Assembly (NCBI GenBank): GCA_001414345.1
Contig: LLCB01000384.1
Location: 1-48,826, forward strand
Source: Hymenoscyphus infarciens
Taxonomy: Eukaryota; Ascomycota; Leotiomycetes; Helotiales; Helotiaceae
Direction: 5' to 3'
Length of the DNA: 48,826 nucleotides
Both the position numbers and the translations under genes were made by a program. This document shows positions 33,116 through 43,960 of this stretch, in pieces. The notes beneath the pieces are model-generated. The model saw only the letters and a list, made by a program, of their open reading frames with translations. It was not told the DNA's origin and made no database searches. Numbering within the stretch: the first letter of the stretch is position 1; each line of letters starts with the position of its first letter.

Positions 33116-35276
33116 TCTCTCTCTCTTAAAAAAGACTTGTCTCGAGTCTTCTATCTCTTATTATTTAAGGCTAAATCGGAATAGTATAAGTATTATATTA
33201 TTATATTATTATAAGTTAGTTAGAGTCTAAATCGTAGCTAACCTGAGTTTATAGATACTTTATTTATTATAATTTGTTATAAGTAAGATGTCGGTACTGA
33301 ATTAAATTTATAGATACTTATAAAATAGAGACTTCGTTTCTAATCCTTTAATATTAAAAGTAAGCGTTCGCTAAAAGAGTATAGTCTAATCCTATCTAGT
33401 AGGTTAGAGAAAGTTTAAAGTAAAATTAGAAAAAGTTTAAAAGTTGTAGATGAATTTAGAGTAGAGTTAGAGGTCGTTTAGTTAAGAGATAGTAATAACT
33501 TAGTTAAGAGCTTACTTTAAAAGTATACTAATTTATATCTAATTCAAATTATTAAATAAAAAAAAAGGACTTCTAAAAGTAAAAGAAAGTAAAGAATATA
33601 AAGACTATAAGACTCTATACTAGAGTTAGTAGAGTTTTAGATAGTTAAAAGCGAAGTTATTTCTAAAGTTATTAAATTTCACTATTTAAAGTTTAAGATA
33701 ATAAAAAGAGTAGTTTTAGCTAGTTAAAGAGTTATTACTAAAAGTTATTATATTACCTTGTTCTCTCTTAAATCAGAGTACTTAAAAACTTATTTATTAT
33801 CTTCTAATTCTAATTCTACTTCTTTAGAAGTAGTAGAAGATTCGTTATCAGATTATAAAGAGTTTAAAGCTAAATTAGATAAGAAGAGAAAGGTGTTTTA
33901 GACTAAAGTATATAACTTAGTATTTTAGTATATCTCCTTATCTAAAGCTAAAAGATTAGCTACTATTTTAATAAAGTTATAGTTCTATTATCTCTTTCTT
34001 AAAGTAGCTAAGTTTTAGAGCTATAACGTAATCTTATTCTATATTTAAAAAAACTATTCTAATTCTAGTATACCTCTAAGTATAGCTATACTTGAAAAGT
34101 AACTCTTAAAATTAGTAAAAGTTTCTCTAGCGTCTTCTTATTCTATTTATAAAGATCTAAAAGTATTCTAAGTATTCTCTATCTTATAACTAGTTAAAAA
34201 GTAGGTATCTAAAAGAATAACTATATCTTCTTAATCTTTAAAAGTAAGGTTTAACTCTAACTTATATCTAGGCTTTAAGTAGTTCCTAGTAAGTCTAGTT
34301 ATTATACTCTAAATAAGAGCTTTATATATTAGAGGTAAACTATAGTAGTTAGTATTTATATAGAGTCTATCTTATATTAATATCTTTTATTATTAGTATA
34401 TAAGTAAAATACTATTATTTAAAGGTTTAATCTTTTTAGTTATCTTACTTTTTTATTAGAAGGTATTTAAAGTAGCTTTAGTATTATATTAAGTAAGAGT
34501 GGAATATTAAAAGGTATTAGAAGCAGCTACGTCCTTTTACTAAAAGAGGTATATATTTAGGCTTAGAAGTAGAAAAGAGTTAGATTAAAGAGGGTTTAGA
34601 GAGAAGGTATTTTATTAACTTTAAATTATAAATTCGCTTACTCTCTTTTCTAGCTTAGCTAGCTAATTCTTTATTTCTTAATTTTCTACTTCTAAAGCTT
34701 ATATAACTAACTATATCTAGTCTATATTTAAGAAGTCTTACTTATCTTTTTATTAGAATCTTCTAGATCTTAGTATATAGATACTATTTAAGCGGCTTTT
34801 AGAAAGGTATCTTTTAGTAAGAGAGGTAGCTTTAGAAGAGGGTTTAATACCTTATAGTAGAATAGGTTTAAAGAGACCTAAGGTCTCTTAGAAATTCGAT
34901 ATAATAATGTTAATTTAGAGAGAGAGAGGTAGGAGTAGATTTAGAAGCCTTTATAATAACTATAGTATATCGACTTATTTACTAAACCTATATATAGTAG
35001 TCTCTATATAGAGAGAGTTATTAGAAGCTTTAAGAATACTTAGTATATCCTGCTTTCTTAATATATAAAACACGCTTTTTACTAGCTATCTATATAAATA
35101 CTAAACCCTAGTATTACTAGCTATTTAGAAGATCTCTAGAATCCTAGCTATTTAAGAATATTATTATCCTAGTTTGAATCTAGGCCGAGTTATATTTAAA
35201 AATAAAAGAAGCGATAATAAGCTTAAAAGAGATATTATAAAAGCTATTACTAGCGAAGTAGAGTTTAGCCTTTTTA

Positions 35277-35619
35277 TATAATAGTATAAAATATATACTA
35301 TAAGAGAAGAGGTATATAAAAGTGTGTTTGAGACTAAATAACATATATAAATACTAGGCTCTAATATAGAAGAAAAGGCTAAACTAGCCTTTTCTAACTC
35401 TAGGAGTACGCTATTATATATAAGAGGTTTTAGATAATATAAAAAGAGGTATAAAACTAAACAACGACATACGTTAGCTAATATAAAAGCCCGAACCCTA
35501 CGAAGTACGTCTGAAAGTCTAGATAGACGTATAGATAATATAAAATAATAACTACCGAAAGCTAATATATACGGCATATACTACGTAATATCGGCTATAT
35601 AGGACGGTATACTATTATA
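35277..35619 (-). repeat. Right LTR of the pol-less gypsy relative
   Basis: Same termini as the left copy and alignable over its length. It lacks about 25 bp and keeps somewhat more C and G in its right half (CCCGAACCCTACGAAGTACG), indicating uneven mutation of the two copies. Confidence 0.8.
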
Positions 35620-36170
35620 ATAAATAACGTATAAACCTGTTTTTATACTCGGTATCGCTCGTAGTACTATAATACTAACGCTAAAAGACTATAAAGTATA
35701 AAATCGATTAATTTAGCGAAAGTTAATCTATATACTTACTAGTGCGATAGTCGAGAGTATAGATATATAGATAAAAGCTCTTATATAAATATATACGCGA
35801 GAGTATAGATAGTCTATATATCTAGATTCTAGAACACTCTTAGAATAGTTCTAGAATAATAGAAAAATCTTATAAATAGTCTAAATACCTAGAAACTATT
35901 AAGAAGTAGTCTAATTACTTAAATAGTCTAAAGTTAGAATAGTAGAGAGAGTAACTAGTAGAGAGTCTTAATATAATAAAAATATCTTCTTATTAAGAAT
36001 AGTCTCTAAAGTGTCTCTTTTTACTCCTCTTTTCCTTTAAGATAGTATATATAGAGGAAGATTAAGAAGTGGTTAGGATATATATAGAGAGAGAGAGAGT
36101 CAACGGAGGCAGAATAGTTACGTGGCCTACAGAGTCTTCTATGGAGTGAGTAAGAGAGAAAGTCGATAAG
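35620..36170. other. RIP-mutated DNA grading into an unmutated island
   Basis: TA-rich without genes up to about 36090, where AG-rich simple sequence (GAGAGAGAGAG) marks the transition to normal DNA. Nothing else recognised. Confidence 0.6.
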
Positions 36171-36324
36171 AGACGTCGATATCTATATAATAAACTCATT
36201 CAGTTCATAGACTTTCCCCCTCATCATCACAGAGCTTCTCATAATCTCTTCATCCTTCAACCACACTCACTTTCATACTTAGGATCATCGACTTGAATTC
36301 CTGACCTCCTCCTTCTATTTTCAG

Positions 36325-36957
36325 TGCCATTGCCCTCCTGTCAGCTGCTCCCCTCGCTTCAGCATTCGCAGCAGGCCGCGAACTCGTATACTCAGTTAAT
36401 CTCGCAACTCAAGGAATCTTCATCTTAGCCGACGGCTGCAAGTTCCTCACTCAATGATAATCTACAACATTACTAGGTCTATCCGTAGAGCTTCTTGCCG
36501 ATAACACGACAGCGTCATACCCCGGTACGGTGCGGAACCCGTATAATGCGACGAACTCAAGCTCGGTTCCTATGACGACTTTTGTTAATATTGATGGTGC
36601 TCGTATTAGACCGGATGGACGATTTTGGGTTGTTGATAGTGGGAGTACTGGGGTTGCCAGCTCGTGTGAAACACTTTCTTATTAGTATCTTCTGAAATTG
36701 TAAAACTTACTGGTTCTAGTTCCAAGCTGATGGGTGTCATCCTTATAACGAATGCTGTTGATACGTTATACTACCTTGACAACATTAGAGTAGATGCTAG
36801 CAACGTAGATGATGTCAGTTTCAACGCTGCTAATAATATCGCTTATATAAGTAATAACATGTCTAGTACTTACTTAGTAATAAATATAATAGCTGGAGAA
36901 GGAGTTCACGTTCTTATTAAGAACTACCTAGGTAGTTATCTCTTATATAGTTTCTAA
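36325..36957 (+). pseudogene. Yellow/major-royal-jelly-protein-like secreted protein, pseudogene
   Basis: Downstream of a good intron end (TATTTTCAG, 36315-36323), one frame reads a signal-peptide-like AIALLSAAPLASAFAAGRE, then GIFILADGCKFL, double stop TGA-TAA at 36455-36460, NTTASYPGTVRNPYN and TTFVNIDGARIRPDGRFWVV with DSG, the strand motif of the yellow/royal-jelly beta-propeller family. After a TAG and a frame change the sequence continues at 36730 with LITNAVDTLYYLDNIRVDAS and NVDDVSFNAANNIAYIS, also typical of that family, before dissolving into RIP-mutated DNA near 36860. Only the N-terminal half or so remains. The first exon and ATG could not be found; a CATACTT around 36273 may be a mutated start. 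It lies alone between two blocks of mutated repeats. Confidence 0.62.
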
Positions 36958-37484
36958 TAATATATAATAGTACACGTATCTTATAATATAGTAATAATAG
37001 ATATACTCTCTCTATTAGTTTTAATTATATAAAAGTCTTTTCTAATAGAAAATACTTCTACTATTAAGTATATACTAGTAGTCTCTACTATATTAAAATA
37101 GCTTATATTAATATATCTCGTACTAATTCAACTTTAGTAGCTTTACTTATAAACTATAGAATATTTATTTTAATAATCTTCTTTAGTATTAGATTCTATC
37201 TAAGACGTAGAAAGCTAAGAGATTAATAGCTTTAAGCTTAAATAAAATTATTACTTATTTTATTAATACTAGGTCTTCTCTAATTAACTATACTTAGATT
37301 ATAATATAGTATACTTAATAGAAAGTAGTTAAAGTATATAGAAAGTAATTTTAAGAGATATAATAGATTTTAAAAGTATTTTTTTAAGAGTTTAACTTAT
37401 ATAAGATATAAACGAGTATATTTCTTATAATCTATAGTCTAATATTTATAGATTACTTATAAATTAATAACTTACTTACTAATT

Positions 37485-37597
37485 TATAACGTATTTTTAA
37501 GTTAAAAACGCTCTAAGAAGTCTTATATTTAGAGGTAAAAACTCTATTATATATATAGAGGAAATAAGATATTATATAACTCTATTTCCGTATAATA
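37485..37597 (+). repeat. Second copy of the short solo LTR, RIP-mutated, TAATT target duplication
   Basis: This 113-bp copy aligns with 32359-32469 (both share GTATTTTTA-GTTAAAAACGC and the TATATATATAGAG core) but has lost most CA/TG steps. It is flanked by TAATT at 37480-37484 and 37598-37602, different from the duplication of the first copy, so the two are independent insertions. Confidence 0.72.
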
Positions 37598-37602
37598 TAA
37601 TT

Positions 37603-37800
37603 ACTAGCCTACTCGTAAATTAGTATCTATAGCTTACTTACTAATTGCTAGCTTACTTATAACTTATAATTTAGTAGCTTACTTATAACTTATTAGCTAA
37701 CTCGTATTTCCTTAGCTTACTTAAAGCCTAGAAAGTAGTAGCTTACTTACTAATTGCTAGCTTAATTATATCAAGTTTATAGCTTACTTTCAACTCTTTA
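37603..37800. repeat. Irregular TAGCTTACTTA-type repeats
   Basis: The word TAGCTTACTT (with A or T following) recurs about seven times between 37625 and 37800, spaced 20-45 bp, several times followed by ACTAATTGC or ATAACTTA. It ends directly before the poly-T tract. Confidence 0.6.
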
Positions 37801-37805
37801 GCTTT

Positions 37806-37807
<2 letters not shown>

Positions 37808-37836
<29 letters not shown>

Positions 37837-37848
37837 CTTTTTTTTTTT
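37808..37848. repeat. Poly-T tract
   Basis: 29 consecutive T, one C, then 11 T. On the minus strand this is a poly-A run and could be the tail of a non-LTR element whose body would lie to the right, but nothing recognisable supports a LINE or SINE body in 37850-38440. Confidence 0.8.
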
Positions 37849-38307
37849 ATATTTAAATAGTCTTTTTAGCTATCTAAAGCCAGTACTATATAGACGTACT
37901 TATTTATAGAGTTTTATCTAAAAGTAGCTTATATACTCTTTAGAGTGCCTATTACTAGGCCTGCTATATATATATACCTCTATACTCTTAGCTTTATATC
38001 TTAGTAATAGCTTAGTATCTTCTTCTATTCTCTCTATTCTAATTTAAATTTAATATTTTTAGTTATTCTTATAGACAACTAATTTAGTTCTTTATAATAG
38101 CTCTTATAAGAGCTTAGTTAGCTCTCCTCTATATAAGACTAATAATAATCGTCTTTTAGTATACTATCTTATATAGAAATATTCTCTAATATATCTCTAA
38201 TCTAAGTTTCCTAGTTCTATCTTCTATTCTCTCTACTCTATAGTTCTATATCTTCTAAGAAGTATTTTACTACTTTATCTAAGAGCTACTAAATATACTT
38301 TAAATAT

Positions 38308-38326
38308 CTACTAATATAAATAGTAG
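38308..38326. repeat. Paralogous unoccupied copy of the gypsy target site
   Basis: CTACTAATATAAATAGTAG at this position equals the sequence obtained by joining the left and right flanks of the gypsy element with one ATAAA removed. Surrounding DNA (38290-38340) also resembles 38425-38446 plus 47132-47150, so a short tandem duplication supplies an empty-site reference within the same window. Confidence 0.7.
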
Positions 38327-38733
38327 AGAATCAGTTCTCTATAACTACTAGAGAATCGGTTCTCTACTTTATAGTTCTATACCTCCTAAGAGGTATCTCG
38401 CTACTTTATTAAAGTACTATATACTTTAAATATCTACTAATATAAATATAACGGCACGAAATACATATAACTATAGTAGAGGTATATAGGAGTACGTATA
38501 GTAGAATAACGTATATAGATACTAAGTATTAATATAGAAGAAAATAATAACTATTCTTCTTCTATACTAAGTATAAACATCTATATATAAGAGGTCGGAG
38601 ACTACTAAGTTCTAATAAAAATAATAACTAAGTCTTTTCTAATATAGCTACTAAAATAATAAGAGCTTTAAAGCTAAATATATAAGACCTTAAAGTGAAA
38701 TATATAATATTTAATTCTTACTCTCTTTAGTAC

Positions 38734-39629
38734 TATAATAGCATACTATCCTGGATTATTATATAATAGCACTTATTATATAATAGCACTATCTTAAATT
38801 TTCAGTATTTATGAAACTACTAATACCTCTAAATACTGCCGATACTCTTAATACCTCTAGAGCTAAGATTATAAATGACTAATACTTATATAAGCGAAGT
38901 GTCGAAGGTATTAATATCTAATATTTATATATAGAAGGGATTAAGGTTTAGATATTATATATTTAGCTTTCTAAAGGATTAGAGGTTATATATTTAGCTT
39001 TTTAGCTCTTATTATTTAGTATTAGCTATATTAGACAGGGCTCGGTTATTATTATTATTAGAACTTAGAAGCTTCTAAACTCTTATATATAGACGTTTAT
39101 GTTCTATATAGTAGAGGGATAGTTATTGTTTTTATATAACGGCACGAAATACACACTATAGAAGAAGAGGTATATAGGAGTGCGTTCGAGACTAAATAAC
39201 GTAAGTAGATACGAGGCTCTGATATAGAAGAAAACAATAACTATCTCTCTACTATACCGAATATAAACGTCTATATATAAGAGTTTAGAAGCTTCTAAGT
39301 TCCGATAATAATAATAACCGAGCTCTACCTAATATAGCTAATATTAAATAATAAGAGCTAAAAAGCTAAATATATAACCTCTAATCTTTTAGAAAGCTAA
39401 ATATATAATATCTAAACCTTAATCCCTTTTATATATAAATGTTAGATATTAATACCTTTAGCACTTCGCTTATATAAGTATCGGTTATTTGTAATCTTAG
39501 CCCTAGAGGTATTAGGGGTATTAGTAGTACTTAGAGGTATTAGTAGTTTTATAAATACTAAAAATTCAGAATAGTGCTATTATATAATAAGTGCTATTAT
39601 ATAATAATCTAGGATAGTATACTATTATA
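38734..39629. mobile_element. 896-bp LTR-derived fold-back insertion inside the left gypsy LTR
   Basis: The left arm 38734-39132 and right arm 39231-39629 are near-perfect inverse copies (about 399 bp each) around a loop of about 98 bp. Outer ends are TATAATAG and CTATTATA. It is flanked by AGTAC (38729-38733) and AGCAC (39630-39634), and the other LTR of the host element has the uninterrupted sequence TTTAGTACCTTCTAT, proving insertion. The loop plus right arm (39137-39629) is a complete related LTR starting TATAACGGCACGAAAT; the left arm is an inverted copy of the same LTR lacking its first 95 bp or so. Confidence 0.82.
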
Positions 39630-42600
39630 AGCACCTTCTATTTTATAAGTTATAGAAGTATTAGTAGTTTTACGAATACTGATAATTTAGAATAGCGTAC
39701 TATTATATCTCCTCTTCTTTAAAAAGACTCGTTCTAAGTCTTCGGTTATTAATTAGTATAGTATTAAGTCGACTAGAGCATTGTTTATATATTTATTATA
39801 AAGAATATAACTTATCTACTATTATAGTATCTAGTAGTCGAGGTAGAGTTAGTAGTAGTATTATTATTTTAAGAGATAATCGTTCTTTATTTACTATTAT
39901 ATACTATATAATAATAGATATGAACAAAAGAGAGGCTAATTATTAGCTATTAAGTAGAAAGCAGTATACTACTATAGAGTTGTTATATTCTTACTATTAT
40001 TATATATTATAATAGTAATTATTAAGTAATAAATAATAATTATAAAGTAATATCTATTATTATAAGTAGTATATTAGTAGGCAACTTTTCTCTAATTCCA
40101 ACTTCTCTTCTTCTTTTCTTTTTATCTAAAATAATATATATATAGTAAGAATACCTTTTAATTAGATATATCCTTATATACTAACTTTTATTCTAGAATA
40201 TATATATATATTATATATATATATAAAAGTAAGTCTTTCCCTCCTTTATTAAGCCTAATTTAGAGCTAATCTAATATAGTAAAATACCTCTCTTATATTC
40301 TCCTAGTACGCTTCTAGCTACCTACTAAGTCTACTACGTTTAGTGTCTTTAGGTAAAATCTTAGAACAGAGATTATATATATACTTTTAAGAAGCTAAAG
40401 TTAAAGAAATATAAGTACTATATAGAGTAGAATACTATATATATCCTAGTAAGTTTAATTCTAAATATATATTAAATCTATTCTAACTTAAGTAGTTACT
40501 ATAGTTTATAGAGAAGGAGTTTAATAAGCTTAAGCTTAAAAAGAAGAAGAGAGAGATTAAGAAGGCTACTAAGGCCTTAGATAAGGTATTAGTTATTACT
40601 AGTATAGAGGTATTAAAGAATAGTTTAAAGATATAGTTTACTCTCTTAGAGAAGACTTAGGCGCTTTATACTAAGGTTATTATAAGTACCTCTTACTTAT
40701 TAGAGTAGTTTTAGTTACTAATATTTAATAGTCTTTACGCTATACTATAGAGAGTAAGACCTTTATCTAAACCTAGGTTTAAGTTCTTTTTAAGGCTTAT
40801 CTAAAGAGTTTATAAACGTTCTCTTTAAAGCTAGTTATAGAAGGTTGTCGAGGTAAGAAGCGTACTTATAAGAAAGAGGTAGAGAAAGAGCTAATTTAGG
40901 CTTCTTATACTTAGAAGAGAGAGAAGAAGGATAATAAGTTAGAAGAAGGAGAGGCTACGGCCTAGAGAGGGTTAATAGGCTCTGTTTTAGTAGTAACTTA
41001 GTCTTAGTTCTTTACTTTATTAATTTTAAATATTCTTACTAGTTAGTGTTTTATCTTAGGTTTTTATTATAAGTTCCTTATTAAGAGTAACTAGAATTAG
41101 AGAATATTAATAGAGTTTTATAAATTAACTCTTTTATCTAATTCTTATTTAATTCTTATATATTAAGCTATTTAAAGAGGTATTAAAATAGTCTTAGCTC
41201 TTTTAGATATTTAGTATAAAAGTCTTTTAAATAATATAATAAACCTTAAAAATTATTTATAAGATACTAAGTAAGATCTAAATTATATCTAACCTATTTT
41301 ACTTAATACTATAGCTATCTTCTAAAAAGTTTACTACTAAGTATTTCTTATACCTTCTATTCTTATATACCTTTAATAATATCTAGTAGAGGCTTTAAAG
41401 CCTCTTATTCTAGTAGAGAGGTATTTAAATCCTTTAAAAGTATATTAAGAGTAAAAACATTATAAATTAATAAGCTTTTAAGAAGTTTTAGTCTATAGAA
41501 GTATTCTATATATTCTAGTATTTTAAAAGATCCTATCTACTATTTAGTAAGCTTTTAGCTAGAATAATTTATTTTAAGATTCTTAGTAAATAAGTAGACT
41601 TTATTTCTAATATCCTAGTTAATAGCTCTTTAGTACTAATTTATACTATTTTCTATCTTTTTCTAAGCCTTATTTATATTATCTTTAACTATCTTCTAAG
41701 TAGAGTATATATATTAAGCTACTTTTACTATCTTATTATAGTTAAGTTATTCTTAGAGAATAAAAGTCTTTAGTATATTCTAGTTCTATAAAGTCTTTAG
41801 GTTAAGTCTAAACTTAAGCTAATAAGAGGTTATACTAATAGATAAGTATAAAAGTATTATTTATACTCTATTTATTAAAAGAATTAATTTACTCTAGTTA
41901 TCTTAATAGTAGATTATAAAAGGCCTTAGTCTCTAATTAATATATTAGTTTATTATCTCTATCTATCTATCTATCTATTTATAGTAGGTAGTACTAAGCT
42001 TAAGCTTAATACTAATTATTTAATAAAATTTAGTCTAAAATAATAATATAAATTAAAGTTCTTAATTAGATATAATTAATTTAGAGTAATAGCTAAAATA
42101 GTAAATCTATTAAATAAAGAGTTTAGCTAGTCTTTTAACATCTATAGTTAAGTAATAGAGTATTAATACTAAATCCTTTTTAAGTTAGTTAATAAATACT
42201 AATATAGTATTAAATCTATGTTTATCTTTTAAGAATAATTTAAAGTCTATATATAAATATTATATAAGATAGTCGAGTATAGATAAGAGGTAAAAAAAGC
42301 CTTATTACTTAGTTTATTAAGAATAAGAGTATTTATAAGCTTAATAATTCTCTATATACCTTTTATAGTTTAAAAACATTCTAGCTTAGTAGTAGTATTA
42401 TACTAATAACTAGTATATCTTTTTTATACTTAGATAAGTACTAGATACTTAGTTATAAACTTCTTAGATTAGTTTTATATAGAGTTTAGTATTCTTTTAA
42501 ATATAAAGTTAATTCTTAAAAAGTAGTAAATTATCTAATAAAAGATAGTATCTATTTAGAAGTTTATAACGTTCTTTTTAAAAAGAGTATAGATTATCTT

Positions 42601-43379
42601 CTTTTAACTTCTAAATTATATTTAAACTTATTCCTAGAATAATATCTAACTAAATTATATTAAAAGAAGTAGACTATTTTTATAAAAAGGTCTAAGTAAG
42701 TTTAATATTAATTTAAGAGTCTAAATAATTAGGTATTAAAAGAGTATATAAGCAGCTATCTACTTTAGCTTTATTATAGGTTTTTAGGTCTTATTTATAT
42801 TAGGTTAATATATCTACTTTTTAATTTAAAAGTTAAAATCTAATAAAAACTCTATTTATTAGACTTACTTAGCTATAAATAGCTTAGTTATTATAAAGTA
42901 TTCTAATAATCTATAATTTAAATATATATTAATATACTTTTAATATAATATAAGTTTAAAGTACTATTTCTTAAAAGCTTCTATAATAGTAGATAGCTCT
43001 TTATTATAGATCTCTTAGTTTAATTTATAGCTAACTAAGACGTATAAGTAGAACCTAATAAAGTACTAAAGACTATTATATTATTATAAGAATATATCTA
43101 CTATTACTTCTTCTAAAGAGTCTATTTCTAGCTTTATATTATAATTAAAGTTAAAGTAGTATAAGGTTTAAATTATAAGTAGCTTAGTTCTTAATACTTT
43201 AAAGGTTTCTTTATATTTAAATATTTATAAAAATAGCTTTATAAAGTATATTATTATAGTTAGAGGTTTAGTAATTTTAGTATAATCTTTAATAAATTAT
43301 TTATAAAATTCTATAAACCTTAAATAAGACTTTATACCTATTATAATATTAGATTAGACCTAGTTTTATAAAGACTCTA

Positions 43380-43960
43380 CTTTTTTAGAGTTAACTTTAA
43401 GTCTTTTTATAGTTAAGATAAATCCTAAGTATTTAACTCTAGTAATACTAAATTTACTTTTCTTAATATCTACTTAAAGTCCTACTTCTTAAAGCTAATT
43501 TAAAACCTTCTTAATCTATTCTTTATATTCTTTAATAATATTTAAATAAATTAAAATATTATCTAAATAAGTAATATAGAAGTTCTCTAAATAGTTAATT
43601 AAGACGTTATTTATATAATATTAATAAGTAGTAAAGCTATTATAAAGTCTAAAAGAGAGAACCTTATATTTATATATACTATACCTAGTTTTAAATATAG
43701 TTATCTCTTCTAAGTCGAGGTTTATTTAGATATAATAGAAAGCTTATCTAATATCTAATTTAGTAAAGATTTTAGCTATCCTTATCCTAGAAAGGAGCTT
43801 ATTAATATAAGAGATTAGGTAGAGATCGTTTTAGATTAGAGCGTTTAGCTTCTTATAATTAATATAGAATTATAACTTATTACTATTAGCCTTTTTAATA
43901 AAGAGTACTAGAGAGGTAAAAGAGCTATTACTATTAATAATAAACCTCTTATCTAGATTC
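43380..43960 (-). pseudogene. Ty3/gypsy reverse transcriptase, degraded
   Basis: Minus-strand reading gives, in order, SSFTSLVLFIKKANSNKL, YINYKKLNALI, RIAKIFTKLDIR, YKYKVLSFRLYNS, YINNVLINYLENF, YLDNILIYL (catalytic YLDD box with the second Asp changed to Asn) and SKFSITRVKYLGFIL, the standard motif series of Ty3/gypsy RT. Stops replace expected Gln and Trp codons. The enzyme is non-functional. Confidence 0.82.

Larger units (their letters stand above)
32749..35619 (-). mobile_element. Short Ty3/gypsy relative lacking pol, RIP-mutated
   Basis: Direct repeats at 32749-33115 and 35277-35619 flank an internal region of about 2.2 kb, and the whole is bordered by ATAAA duplications (32744-32748 and 35620-35624). 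The internal right half (about 34000-35270) matches the gag-side region of the full-length gypsy element (about 45570-46765) in the same orientation, so the 5' LTR is on the right. No reverse transcriptase block was found between the LTRs. It is either a deletion derivative or a non-autonomous partner of the larger element. Confidence 0.78.

Noticed and set aside
35164..36957. Open frame at 35164-35577 rich in Leu, Ile, Tyr and Ser
   Set aside because: It lies across an LTR of a mutated element, and the composition simply reflects TA-rich DNA.
40400..41100. Lysine-rich plus-strand reading resembling the C-terminal part of a pogo/Fot transposase
   Set aside because: No DDE motif, terminal inverted repeats or TA duplication could be found, and it is interrupted by stops in gypsy internal DNA.
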